A DNA stretch of 64,000 bases. It comes from Pseudomonas sp. PDM04. Its GTDB lineage: Bacteria > Pseudomonadota > Gammaproteobacteria > Pseudomonadales > Pseudomonadaceae. The notes beneath the pieces are model-generated. The model did not search any database. It worked only from the letters and a program-made list of their open reading frames with translations, and was not told where the DNA came from. Where the stretch lies: NCBI RefSeq assembly GCF_014851765.1, contig NZ_JACVAI010000001.1:806001-870000 (forward strand), given 5' to 3'. The position numbers and the translations under genes were made by a program. Shown piece by piece: positions 1 through 8,370 of the stretch (within the stretch, counting starts at the first letter, position 1; each line of letters starts with the position of its first letter).

Positions 1-447
1 GCGGCCGAAGAACAGTTCACGGATCGCCAGGCCTTTTTTCCGCGCCGCCTGCGCGGTGCTGCGGGTGGGTTCGACCCCCAGGCAGGGGATCCCGTGCTCC
101 GCCACGTATTGCAGCAGATAGCCGTCGTTGGCGGCGATTTCTACCACGCGGCTGCCGGCGTTCAGGTCGAAGCGCTCGACCATGTGCGCCACATAGCGCT
201 CGGCATGGGCCAGCCAGGTACTGGAGAACGAACTGAAATAAGCGTACTCGGCGTCGAACAGGCTGTCAGCGCTGGTGTAATCCTCGGTCTGTACCAGCCA
301 GCACTGCTGACACACCGCCACCTTCAGCGGCACCCATTGCTCGGACTGATCCATCTGATCGGCGCGCACATAGGCATTGGACGGTGGCGAGGTGCCCAGA
401 TCGATCAGCGGCAGGGCCAGCGGAGTCCCGCAACCACGGCAGTTCAT
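1..447 (-). CDS. Sugar C-methyltransferase, N-terminal part (cut by window edge)
   Basis: This is the first 149 codons of a SAM-dependent methyltransferase; the rest lies beyond the left edge. The N-terminus has a zinc-ribbon pattern with Cys3/Cys6 and Cys46/Cys49, followed by a Rossmann motif VVEIAANDGYL around residues 98-108, a SAM-binding loop of the E-I-x-x-N-D-G type. That combination is known from C-methyltransferases acting on NDP-4-keto-deoxysugars (the TylCIII/NovU kind). The ATG overlaps the stop of the upstream epimerase gene as ATGA, so translation is probably coupled. Following rfbF, rfbG and an epimerase, the likely substrate is a CDP-4-keto-6-deoxyhexose intermediate. The exact carbon methylated cannot be told from this fragment. 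Confidence 0.8.
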   Translation of the reverse strand, partial: MNCRGCGTPLALPLIDLGTSPPSNAYVRADQMDQSEQWVPLKVAVCQQCWLVQTEDYTSADSLFDAEYAYFSSFSSTWLAHAERYVAHMVERFDLNAGSRVVEIAANDGYLLQYVAEHGIPCLGVEPTRSTAQAARKKGLAIRELFFGR

Positions 448-1004
448 AGACGCACTCCAGCAAAGTGTTGATCCAGCAAGGGATGGCTGGAGTCCCTTGC
501 CGACAGATTATTGACAGGCAACGGCCAGGCGATGGCCAGTCGTGGATCGTTCACGCTCAAGCCGGCTTCATGCGCAGGGGTGTAATCGGCGCTGTGCAGG
601 TAAAGCAGCTCGGCGTCATCGGTCAGGGTCTGGAAGCCGTGGGCGAACCCGGCCGGAATCAGCAGGCTGCGACCGTCACCGGCACGCAGGTGTTCGGCAT
701 GCCAGTGCAGGAAGGTGTCGGAGTCGGGACGCAAATCAACCGCCACGTCCCACACTTCGCCGCGCAGACACGTGATCAGCTTGGCTTCCGGTGCGTTGCC
801 GTTCTGATAATGCAGACCGCGCACGCTGCCCCGCTCACGGGTTCGGGAGTGATTGATCTGGCGAATGTGGAAGGGCTGGCCGAAAGCGCCCAGGCTGCCT
901 TCGCAGAACACCCGGGCGAAGTGTCCACGCTCATCCTCGAAACGTTTGTGCTGCACACTGAACAGTCCATCCAGGGGCAAGGCACTCAACAGGAATTCGC
1001 TCAC
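444..1004 (-). CDS. dTDP-4-dehydrorhamnose 3,5-epimerase (RmlC/RfbC) family protein
   Basis: This 186-residue cupin-type sugar epimerase matches the family's usual size. The signature SVRGLHYQ holds the expected catalytic His at about residue 65, and the C-terminal block with SADYTPAHEAG and NDP matches the conserved Tyr and substrate-binding region of RmlC enzymes. It starts at a GTG whose last two bases form the TGA of the upstream dehydratase gene (GTGA overlap), and its own stop overlaps the next start. No rmlA or rmlB is present; the neighbours are CDP-glucose enzymes. The substrate is therefore more likely a CDP-4-keto-6-deoxyhexose than dTDP-4-keto-rhamnose; this is inferred from context only. 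Confidence 0.88.
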   Translation of the reverse strand: MSEFLLSALPLDGLFSVQHKRFEDERGHFARVFCEGSLGAFGQPFHIRQINHSRTRERGSVRGLHYQNGNAPEAKLITCLRGEVWDVAVDLRPDSDTFLHWHAEHLRAGDGRSLLIPAGFAHGFQTLTDDAELLYLHSADYTPAHEAGLSVNDPRLAIAWPLPVNNLSARDSSHPLLDQHFAGVRL

Positions 1005-2083
1005 AACACGCCTCGGTACAGGTTCAACTGACCCAGGGTCACGGCACGCATGTCGTCACCGTTTTGCCAGGCCATGTGCCAATCGAGGGTCTGGGTCAGG
1101 CACTGTTGCAACGACCAGCGCGGCTGCCAGGCCAGCAGTTGGCGGGCACGACTGCTGTCCAGGCGCAGCAGGCCGGCTTCGTGCAGATCACTGGGCTCGA
1201 TGCGCAACCCGGGTGCTTGCGGCCAGCGGCTGGCGAGCAACTCCACCACTTCGCCCACGCTGCACATGTCGGCTTCGCTCGGGCCAAAGTTCCAGGCCCC
1301 GGCGTGCTGCGGGCCTTGCTCGAAGAGTCCCGCGGCCAGTTGCAGGTAACCGGCCAACGGCTCAAGCGCATGCTGCCAGGGGCGCACGGCGTGCGGGTAA
1401 CGCAAGGTCACCGGTTGATCCGCCGACCAGGCCTTGAGCACATCGGGGATCAAGCGCTCCGGGGCGAAATCGCCGCCACCCAGCACATTGCCGGCACGCG
1501 CCGTCGCCAGTGCCAGGCCGTGCTCGGGGTATTTTTCGGCCGGGAAGAACGACGCCGCGTAGGACTGCGCCAGCAACTCGCAGCACGCCTTGCTGCTGCT
1601 GTAGGGATCGTGACCACCCAGGGCCTCGTTTTCACGGTAGGGCCACAGCCACTCCTGGTTGGCGTACACCTTGTCGGTGGTCACCAGCACGCAGGCACGC
1701 ACGCCGCCGACCTGGCGGATCGCTTCAAGCAGGTTCAGGGTGCCCATGACATTGCTGGAGTACGTTCCCAGCGGATCACGATAGCCTTCGCGCACCAGAG
1801 GCTGGGCCGCCAGGTGCAGGACGATTTCCGGGCGAGCTTCGGCGATCAGCTCCAGCAAGGCACCGAGGTCTCGCAGGTCGCCGCGCTGATCGTTGATCCC
1901 TTCGTGAACCCGCGCCAGCTCGAATAGGTTCGGTTCGGTCGACGGATCGAGCGAGAAGCCGCTGACCTGCGCCCCCAGGCTTTGCAGCCACAGGGTCAGC
2001 CAGCTGCCTTTGAAACCGGTATGGCCGGTCAGCAGGACACGTTTGCCGCGCCAGAACTCCGGGCTCAATCCCACTGCTTCCAC
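1001..2083 (-). CDS. rfbG: CDP-glucose 4,6-dehydratase
   Basis: This NAD-dependent short-chain dehydrogenase of about 360 residues converts CDP-glucose to CDP-4-keto-6-deoxyglucose. The N-terminal motif [12 protein letters not shown] is the typical glycine-rich NAD loop of this subfamily, and YSSSK is the catalytic Tyr-x3-Lys. I chose the GTG at 2083 because GGGGAGG lies just upstream and because family members begin shortly before the FWRGKRV segment. A GTG at 2104 has no visible ribosome site, and GTG 2074 or TTG 2068 are also possible. The gene overlaps rfbF upstream and abuts the epimerase downstream, forming a tightly coupled sugar operon. Confidence 0.93.
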   Translation of the reverse strand: MEAVGLSPEFWRGKRVLLTGHTGFKGSWLTLWLQSLGAQVSGFSLDPSTEPNLFELARVHEGINDQRGDLRDLGALLELIAEARPEIVLHLAAQPLVREGYRDPLGTYSSNVMGTLNLLEAIRQVGGVRACVLVTTDKVYANQEWLWPYRENEALGGHDPYSSSKACCELLAQSYAASFFPAEKYPEHGLALATARAGNVLGGGDFAPERLIPDVLKAWSADQPVTLRYPHAVRPWQHALEPLAGYLQLAAGLFEQGPQHAGAWNFGPSEADMCSVGEVVELLASRWPQAPGLRIEPSDLHEAGLLRLDSSRARQLLAWQPRWSLQQCLTQTLDWHMAWQNGDDMRAVTLGQLNLYRGVL

Positions 2084-2838
2084 GGGGCCTCCCCGCTCTG
2101 CCACAACGCTTCGAGGTGATTCTTGTCACGCAGGGTGTCCATGGGCTGCCAGAAACCGTCGTGATGGAACGCCATCAAATCACCGCGTTCGGCGAGCTTG
2201 TCCAGCGGACCGGACTCCCATGAGGTTTCATCCCCCGAAATCAACGGCAGCACCTCGGGTGACAGGACAAAGAACCCACCATTGATCCAGCCACCATCGC
2301 CACGGGGTTTTTCGGTGAAGCCGAGCACCTGGTCGCCCTCGCAGTTCAATGCGCCGTAACGACCCGGCGGCTGCACCGCCGTGACGGTGGCCAGCTTGCC
2401 GTGCTGAAGGTGGAAATCCACCAGTGCGCCGATGTTCAGGTCCGAGACACCGTCACCGTAGGTAAAGCAGAAGGCCTGCTCGTCTTCGATGTATTGGCGA
2501 GCCCGGCGCAAACGGCCGCCGGTCATGGTTTCCTCACCGGTATCGACCAGCGTGACGCGCCACGGCTCACTGTAATTCTGGTGCACGTCCATGCGGTTGT
2601 TGCGCATGTCGAACGTCACGTCGGAGGTATGCAGGAAGTAGTTGGCGAAGAAGTCCTTGATGGCATAGCCCTTGTAGCCAAGGCAGATCACGAAGTCATG
2701 AATGCCGTGGGCGGAGTACTGTTTCATGATGTGCCAAAGAATTGGCTTGCCGCCGATCTCGATCATTGGCTTGGGCTTGAGGTGCGACTCTTCGCTGATC
2801 CGCGTACCGAGACCACCTGCCAGAATTACTGCCTTCAT
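2065..2838 (-). CDS. rfbF: Glucose-1-phosphate cytidylyltransferase
   Basis: This 257-residue nucleotidyltransferase makes CDP-glucose from CTP and glucose-1-phosphate, the first committed step of CDP-deoxysugar synthesis. The N-terminus [16 protein letters not shown] is the nucleotide-binding signature, followed by [12 protein letters not shown], the sugar-phosphate uridylyl/cytidylyltransferase motif. The ATG at 2838 is chosen because family members start MKAVILAGG and AAGAGGA sits just upstream; an in-frame upstream extension is possible but not family-like. The gene heads the rfbF-rfbG-epimerase-methyltransferase run and is separated from the upstream glycosyltransferase gene by about 305 bp. 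Confidence 0.95.
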   Translation of the reverse strand: MKAVILAGGLGTRISEESHLKPKPMIEIGGKPILWHIMKQYSAHGIHDFVICLGYKGYAIKDFFANYFLHTSDVTFDMRNNRMDVHQNYSEPWRVTLVDTGEETMTGGRLRRARQYIEDEQAFCFTYGDGVSDLNIGALVDFHLQHGKLATVTAVQPPGRYGALNCEGDQVLGFTEKPRGDGGWINGGFFVLSPEVLPLISGDETSWESGPLDKLAERGDLMAFHHDGFWQPMDTLRDKNHLEALWQSGEAPWKQWD

Positions 2839-2926
2839 CGCTGTCCTCTTGCGCTTCGCACGGTAGAGCCACCCTCGCCAGGGCGCCATGCCGTCAGATA
2901 CCCATCATTTGTCCGTAACCACGGGG

Positions 2927-2950
2927 TCCTTCACGCCTGGGGGTGAAGGA
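2927..2950. repeat. Inverted repeat (8-bp stem) in rfbF leader
   Basis: TCCTTCAC (2927-2934) and GTGAAGGA (2943-2950) are perfect inverted arms around an 8-base loop. There is no T-tract on the minus strand, so it is not a convincing intrinsic terminator for the upstream gene. It would lie in the 5' leader of rfbF if transcription starts at the sigma-54-like box. Confidence 0.45.
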
Positions 2951-2973
2951 TTTATGGCGATATACAGGTGACT

Positions 2974-2989
2974 TGCAGGAAGTGAGCCA
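2974..2989 (-). promoter_or_regulatory. Candidate sigma-54 (-24/-12) promoter for rfbFG operon
   Basis: The minus strand reads TGGCTCACTTCCTGCA, which keeps the key GG and GC dinucleotides exactly 10 bases apart. It departs from the TGGCAC-N5-TTGCA consensus at two less critical positions. The start would fall near 2962, giving a leader of about 120 bases. It is weaker than the boxes before flgF and phhA. Confidence 0.4.
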
Positions 2990-3143
2990 ATTGCCGGAAG
3001 CACAGCTGCGCAGCGAGGTCGCAGGACCGTGCGCGGATGGACGAGCGAGATCTGCAATCTGTGCAGAGGGAGGAGAATGCGGCCGTCGAGCGGGCCTGTG
3101 AGCGCGCTCGGACGGTTCGAAGGATGGCCTATGGAGACTGGCG

Positions 3144-6100
3144 TCAGTCCGGTAACCAGCCCCACATCCAGTGCTGGAGGTTATCGCCGCGCAGCATGAA
3201 ATCGCGATGCACCGCTTCGCGCAATTCATCGCCCATGCGATAGCTGGCGTCAGGGTCGGCCAGGTGCATGCGGATCGCCTGCAACCATTCCTCGGTGCTG
3301 TTGCTGCGAACTTTGGTGCACGGCAGGAAACCCTCATAGGCACGGGTGTCGGTACAGATCACCGGATAACCGCAGGCCCCGTATTCCAGGAGTCGCAAGT
3401 TGCTCTTGCAGTCGTTGAAGATATGGAATTCCAGCGGCGCCAGTGCCAGGTCGAGGTTCAGGCTCGCCAGCTTGTAGGGATAACTGCGCAAGCCCGTGGT
3501 CCCATGGAACTCGTGGATATAAGGGCGCAAGGCTTCCGGACACATGCCGAAGAATACCCACTCCACCTCGTTGGCCAGCTCGCGAACCACGTCGGCAATG
3601 ATTTCCAGGTCACCGGTATGACTGGTGCCGCCGCCCCAGCCGACCCGTGGTTTTGTGGACGTACGACGCTGACTGGTCAAGCCCGACCACGGGTCGGGTG
3701 GCAGCATGTTAGGCACGACGCGAATCTCGCGGTGCATAGGCGAAAGAACATCCGCCATCGCCTGGGTGGTCACCACCACGCGATCACACAAGGCAATGCC
3801 GTCACGCAGCATCTGCTCGGTGTTGACCGGCTTGTTGCGGGCGTGGCTGTTCTTTTTCGGCGTGCTGACAACGTAGTCATCCAGCTCGAAAATCCTCAGT
3901 GCATTCGAGTACTTCTTGATGCGCTGAATTTCGGCCGCCGAGTTCTCGTTGTAGCGACCCTGAAAAATGATGGTGTCGGGGGACAGCCGCTCGATCTCCA
4001 CCGTCGACAGCGAGTCATAGGACACGCGCGCAATGACGCGACCTGCCGCTTCAAGCTCCGACAGCGGCGCCGTCACTCGATAGTGCCCGATGGCTGACTC
4101 GTTGACCGGCAATCCGAGTATCAAAGGCAGGTCGCGCTGGATGAACGGATTCCAGTTGTTGCGCAGCGAAGGCTCCAGACTGAAGCTGGCCATGCCGAGC
4201 GACAGAACGGGACTGTAGGCCGGATCACGCGAGATTTTCGGCAGCCACTTTTTGCAGAAGGTTTCATGCTCCAACTCCTGCGCCTGAACCTCGGCCGGCG
4301 ACGCAACCGACGGAGGCTCTTCCCCCATCACCACCGTTGCAAACGGCGTCCAGACGACCAGATAACCGTCTTTATCCGCCCGCAGGCACAGATCGACACT
4401 GCTGAGCCCCAGGTTGAGCACACTCTCATCCAGCTGGCCCAGGCTGTCGAACACTTCCTTGCGCACCATCAGGCAATCACTGCTGACGGCGCTCCAGTTC
4501 TGGCTCACCTGCAGGCGCTGCATATAGCCTCGCGAGCTGGCATGCTCGCCGATAAACGGCGAAGTGGCGGACCCGGCCAACCCCAGAATCAAACCGGCAG
4601 AGACAATCGTACCGCCAGGGCTGAGCAATCGCGCACCGACGACACCGACTTCCATGCGTTGAGCGTGATTGAGCATTTCGTCGAGCCAGTCGCCGGAGCA
4701 AATCACGCTGCGCGGGCTCAGTGTCAACAGGTACTCGCCACGAGCCTGACTGGCGGCGAAATTGATGATGGCCGTCTCGCTATTCACAGCGCCGCAAGAC
4801 AGCACCCGCAGCATGCTCACACCCATTTGCTTCATCGCGTCGAGCCAGTCGGCCATGGCCGGACCGCCTCGGCCTTCATCGACAATCAGGATTTCATATT
4901 CGGTATAAACCGTGTGTTCGATGAGACTTTCGGTGCAGCGCTGCAAAGCGGCCAGCGAGGTGCCCGCCGCAATGATGATCGAGACCAGAGGCCGCTGGCC
5001 GTGCAGGTAATCGATACGGTTGAGCAGCGGTAACGCTTCATGGCGAATGCGATGCTCCAGACCGATCCGTGTCAGGTGTGCACTGGTCAACGCTTCGCTG
5101 CCTTCGATCACCTCGGGCAACGACATCCAGTCGGCGAACGATTGGATCGATTCGACCTGAACCTCGGCAATGTGCTCGATGGTGTGCAACCCGGCTTCTT
5201 CCACCAGTCGCCAGAGCAGGTCGTGGGGGGCCAATTCACCGTGGGCCGGATCAAAACCACCCGCCGTCAAAAAGTGCTGACGCTGGAATGACAGGGTGCG
5301 CCCCACGTACGGATAAGAACGCATGAGATCCAGGTTGAAACCTGGCTTGAATACCGGGTCAATGGACTCACCCTTGACCAGCGCGCCCTCATCGCTATAG
5401 GCGCACAACATGCCAGGGGTACTGGCAATTCGCTCGGCCAGCACCAGCAGCGCCGACTCGCGCAGCGTGTCACCCGCGCGCAGCAGATAGAACCAGTCCG
5501 AGCCTTCCAGTTGCGGGACCACGGCATTGAGCTGCTGCGACCAGCTCGCCTCGAGCGGAAGTTGCAGAACGTTGTCGCGGGCATCGCATTCGGCGTTCGT
5601 CAGCACGACCACCGCTTGCGGTGCATACAGTTGCGCTTCGAGGCTGGCCAGGGTTTCCTTGAGCCCGTCGCTGTCCGATTCGGTGTCAATGATGATCGGC
5701 ACCAGGTTGGGACGCGTGGCCCAGCGATTGATACGCTCGGGCAGGTGGCGCGTTTCCGCCGGATTGAATGCGCGTACCGACAACCACTCACGGTAGAACT
5801 CGGCATAGCTGTCGCTGGTGCCGCCCACCCGGCCATTGACCACCGTATTACGGCTGCCCAGCACGCGTACCACGCACAACTCCTCCCATTTGCGCGGCAC
5901 TTCAGACGCCTTACCGAGGTCCACGAAGCGCACCCAACCCGATGCCGGCGCGGACTCGCCACCACGGGAGGTGAGCATTTGCGCCAGCCACTCCCACTCC
6001 TGCACAGCGGCCTGGACCATTGTCGAGGTTCTGCTGAGGCGCTCAGGGTACTGACGCTCGGTACTCAACAGAATGTTGAGCGACGCCAGGTTGCCCCGAC

Positions 6101-6716
6101 GCAACAGGCACACGAACAAGGCGAAATCGAGCATCGCCACGAAGCCGCCACCATCCTGGATCAAGGCGGGCAACAGCTCGAGGACATCGGCGCGACGCAT
6201 CAGCGTGGAGCTGAAGTTGCCGATGAAATTCTTCGGCGTGCTCTCGAAAATGGCCAGCATGTCATCGCCTTTGATCAGCGAATTGGCTGGCGCGAAAAGA
6301 CAGTTATCAACGCGGGGCGGCAAGATGTAGTTGTTGGCATCGCTCAGCATCCGCAAGGCACACACCAGTGACACCTCGGGCTGATCGATCAGCACCTTGG
6401 CCTGCAACTCGATGCTGGGCACGAACAGGCGGTCATCGTCGCACAGGACCTTCAGCAACTCGCCTCGGGCCTCTTCGACACAGCGCATCAGGTTCTTTTG
6501 CAGGCCCAGGCGCTTGGGATTTCGCAGGTAACGAATGGGGCGCGCAGGGTCGGTGAACGATTCGACGATGTCGCGAATCTCATCGGAAGACGAATCGTCA
6601 CAGATGACGATTTCGATGTTTTCATACGATTGAACGAGCGCGCTTTCCAGCGTCTGACTGAAGAAGCGCGGGTTGAAGGCGGGGATGACGATACTGACTA
6701 GAGGATGTTGATTCAC
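3144..6716 (-). CDS. Multi-module glycosyltransferase, probably flagellin glycosylation
   Basis: This is a 1190-residue cytoplasmic enzyme with several glycosyltransferase modules. Residues 1-250 form a GT-A family 2 domain (VSIVIPAFNP, VICDDSSSDE, KVLCDDDRL with an acidic triad). Residues about 338-530 look like a second, degenerate family 2 domain (CAYSDEGALVKG, then PVFKPGFNLDLM). Residues about 570-830 form a third (VSIIIAAGTS, LIVDEGRGG). The last 320 residues are a GT-B half with RVVPNMLPPDPW, VGWGGGTSHTGDL and SNLRLLEYGACGYPVICTD, typical of family 4/1 nucleotide-sugar sites. The position right after flgL is where Pseudomonas flagellin glycosyltransferase (fgt) genes sit, so flagellin is the likely acceptor; that is inference. 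No signal peptide or membrane segment is seen. Confidence 0.85.
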   Translation of the reverse strand: MNQHPLVSIVIPAFNPRFFSQTLESALVQSYENIEIVICDDSSSDEIRDIVESFTDPARPIRYLRNPKRLGLQKNLMRCVEEARGELLKVLCDDDRLFVPSIELQAKVLIDQPEVSLVCALRMLSDANNYILPPRVDNCLFAPANSLIKGDDMLAIFESTPKNFIGNFSSTLMRRADVLELLPALIQDGGGFVAMLDFALFVCLLRRGNLASLNILLSTERQYPERLSRTSTMVQAAVQEWEWLAQMLTSRGGESAPASGWVRFVDLGKASEVPRKWEELCVVRVLGSRNTVVNGRVGGTSDSYAEFYREWLSVRAFNPAETRHLPERINRWATRPNLVPIIIDTESDSDGLKETLASLEAQLYAPQAVVVLTNAECDARDNVLQLPLEASWSQQLNAVVPQLEGSDWFYLLRAGDTLRESALLVLAERIASTPGMLCAYSDEGALVKGESIDPVFKPGFNLDLMRSYPYVGRTLSFQRQHFLTAGGFDPAHGELAPHDLLWRLVEEAGLHTIEHIAEVQVESIQSFADWMSLPEVIEGSEALTSAHLTRIGLEHRIRHEALPLLNRIDYLHGQRPLVSIIIAAGTSLAALQRCTESLIEHTVYTEYEILIVDEGRGGPAMADWLDAMKQMGVSMLRVLSCGAVNSETAIINFAASQARGEYLLTLSPRSVICSGDWLDEMLNHAQRMEVGVVGARLLSPGGTIVSAGLILGLAGSATSPFIGEHASSRGYMQRLQVSQNWSAVSSDCLMVRKEVFDSLGQLDESVLNLGLSSVDLCLRADKDGYLVVWTPFATVVMGEEPPSVASPAEVQAQELEHETFCKKWLPKISRDPAYSPVLSLGMASFSLEPSLRNNWNPFIQRDLPLILGLPVNESAIGHYRVTAPLSELEAAGRVIARVSYDSLSTVEIERLSPDTIIFQGRYNENSAAEIQRIKKYSNALRIFELDDYVVSTPKKNSHARNKPVNTEQMLRDGIALCDRVVVTTQAMADVLSPMHREIRVVPNMLPPDPWSGLTSQRRTSTKPRVGWGGGTSHTGDLEIIADVVRELANEVEWVFFGMCPEALRPYIHEFHGTTGLRSYPYKLASLNLDLALAPLEFHIFNDCKSNLRLLEYGACGYPVICTDTRAYEGFLPCTKVRSNSTEEWLQAIRMHLADPDASYRMGDELREAVHRDFMLRGDNLQHWMWGWLPD

Positions 6717-6738
6717 GACGAAACTCTCGAGCGGCGAA

Positions 6739-6760
6739 CCTCTGCCCTTTCAGGCAGAGG
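6739..6760. repeat. Hairpin between flgL and glycosyltransferase gene
   Basis: CCTCTGCC and GGCAGAGG form a perfect 8-bp stem around a 6-base loop, just upstream of the glycosyltransferase start. No T-run follows on the minus strand. It could be a weak terminator, or an RNA stability or processing element separating flagellar from glycosylation transcripts. Confidence 0.5.
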
Positions 6761-6809
6761 CTGCGAAACCGCTTAGGAAAAGACGGCTGGCGGCTCGACA
6801 GACACAGGC

Positions 6810-8357
6810 TCAGACTTTGTTGAACAAGCCCAGTTGAGCAATTTTGCTGAACGCCAGTTGCGAAGCTTGCAACATGGTTTGTTGCAGCGTCAGGCGGGTC
6901 ATCACTTCGGCCGGGTCCGAATCACGGATCACCGATTGGGTCTGGGCGTTCGCCAGCACCAGCGCCTGGTTGGTGTCGCTCTGGGTATCCAGTGCCGAAC
7001 CGCGACCACCGATCGAACTCAAACCGGCAGACACCTGGTCAAGACCGCTGGCAAGGTTGCCCAAGCCCGCCGTCATTGCAGCCTGTTGCTTCTGCACAGC
7101 CACCTCGTTACCGGTGACAGGCGTGTTCAGAGCGGTCTTCAACTGGCTCACGGTGTCCAGAATGTTCTGGGTCTCGTGGGTGTTGACCGACACATTGAAC
7201 TGGTCGCCGTTTTGCAAAGGATTGGCCCCGGTGTCGTTCAGCGTGAACTCGACACCGGAGGCGGTCGCGGTATTGCCCACCATCGTACCGCTGGAGACCG
7301 GCCGGCTGTCGGCGGTGATCGGTGCGGCGTACAAGTCGAAGGTGGTGGCGCTGGTGAACTTCAGTACCGCCGAGCCACTCGGGAAGCTGGCATGGTAGGC
7401 GACCGGATCGGTAATCCGCGTGCCGGTCGTCTGCACCGTGCTCGGGTTGCCGGGACTACGGGAAACGTTGAACGAGTCCGGCTTGCCTTGCAGCGTGAAG
7501 GTACGGCCTGCCAACGGGGCAGCCGGATCGTTGAAGTTCAGGGCCAGGTCAACACCACGGAAGCTGATGCCCTGATTCTTGCCATTGGTGATAACGCCGC
7601 CCTGGGAGGCTTCACTGGTCACGTCGTTACCCAGGTTGTCGGTGATCAGCAATTGAGTTCCACTGACGAATGACACCTGATACGGCTCGCCGGAGCGGAA
7701 CTTGCCGTTGTAAGTCACATTCGAGTTCACTTGCCCGTCGGACAGGGTCACCAGACCGTCATTCATCGAACCGGTAACCTGGGTGCGGGCGGTATTGATC
7801 GCCTGCTGGAACAGCTCCCAACCGGTGCTGTTGGTGGCCATCGACATGTTGTCGCCGACCGGCAGGTTCAGCGTCGACTGGTCGCCGTTGTAGGAGTAGG
7901 TGCCGTCAGAGTTGCGGCTGAACGGAGCGACATCACCCTTGGAGCCGGCAAAGATGTACTTGCCGTTTTCGTCCTTGGTGTTCATCAGGCTCAACAGCTG
8001 CTCTTCGATCTGGCCCAGTTCCGAGGCGTTGGCCTGACGGTCGGCGTCGGTGTAGCCCGCGTTGTTGGCACCAATGGCCAGTTCCTTGGCGCGTTGCAGC
8101 ACGTTGGTGATGCTGTCCAGTACCGACTCGGCCTGACCCAGGGTCGCCTTGATGGTGTTGGTATTGGCCGCATACTGATCGAGCATGGAAGCCTGCTGAC
8201 CCAATTGCAGCAGGCGCGAAGCACCGACCGGATCATCGGCGGCGGTGTTCACGCGCACGAGGCTGCTGGCCTCTTCGCTGCTCTTGACCACATTGGAAAA
8301 GTTCTTCTGATAGTTGGCAGCCGTGGTCTCGTAAAACTGGGCGGTAGAAATGCGCAT
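6810..8357 (-). CDS. flgL: Flagellar hook-filament junction protein FlgL (HAP3)
   Basis: This 515-residue flagellin-like protein joins the hook and the filament and is exported by the flagellar type III system. The N-terminus MRISTAQFYETT and the D0/D1 helices with NTAADDPVGASRLLQLGQQ match the family. The C-terminus has the paired helical segment (DSDPAEVMTRLTLQQTMLQAS) that packs against it. It is longer than the enterobacterial protein (about 317 residues) because of a large central variable domain, as usual in Pseudomonas. AAGGAG precedes the ATG. It ends the flgFGHIJKL run, only 13 bases after flgK. Confidence 0.96.
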   Translation of the reverse strand: MRISTAQFYETTAANYQKNFSNVVKSSEEASSLVRVNTAADDPVGASRLLQLGQQASMLDQYAANTNTIKATLGQAESVLDSITNVLQRAKELAIGANNAGYTDADRQANASELGQIEEQLLSLMNTKDENGKYIFAGSKGDVAPFSRNSDGTYSYNGDQSTLNLPVGDNMSMATNSTGWELFQQAINTARTQVTGSMNDGLVTLSDGQVNSNVTYNGKFRSGEPYQVSFVSGTQLLITDNLGNDVTSEASQGGVITNGKNQGISFRGVDLALNFNDPAAPLAGRTFTLQGKPDSFNVSRSPGNPSTVQTTGTRITDPVAYHASFPSGSAVLKFTSATTFDLYAAPITADSRPVSSGTMVGNTATASGVEFTLNDTGANPLQNGDQFNVSVNTHETQNILDTVSQLKTALNTPVTGNEVAVQKQQAAMTAGLGNLASGLDQVSAGLSSIGGRGSALDTQSDTNQALVLANAQTQSVIRDSDPAEVMTRLTLQQTMLQASQLAFSKIAQLGLFNKV

Positions 8358-8370
8358 GGACTACGACTCC

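Larger units (their letters stand above)
2839..3143. other. Spacer between glycosyltransferase gene and rfbF
   Basis: I see no gene in these 305 bases. They contain an 8-bp inverted repeat (2927-2950) and a sigma-54-like -24/-12 box on the minus strand (2974-2989), so the sugar genes may have their own promoter rather than relying only on read-through from the flagellar operon. Confidence 0.5.
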
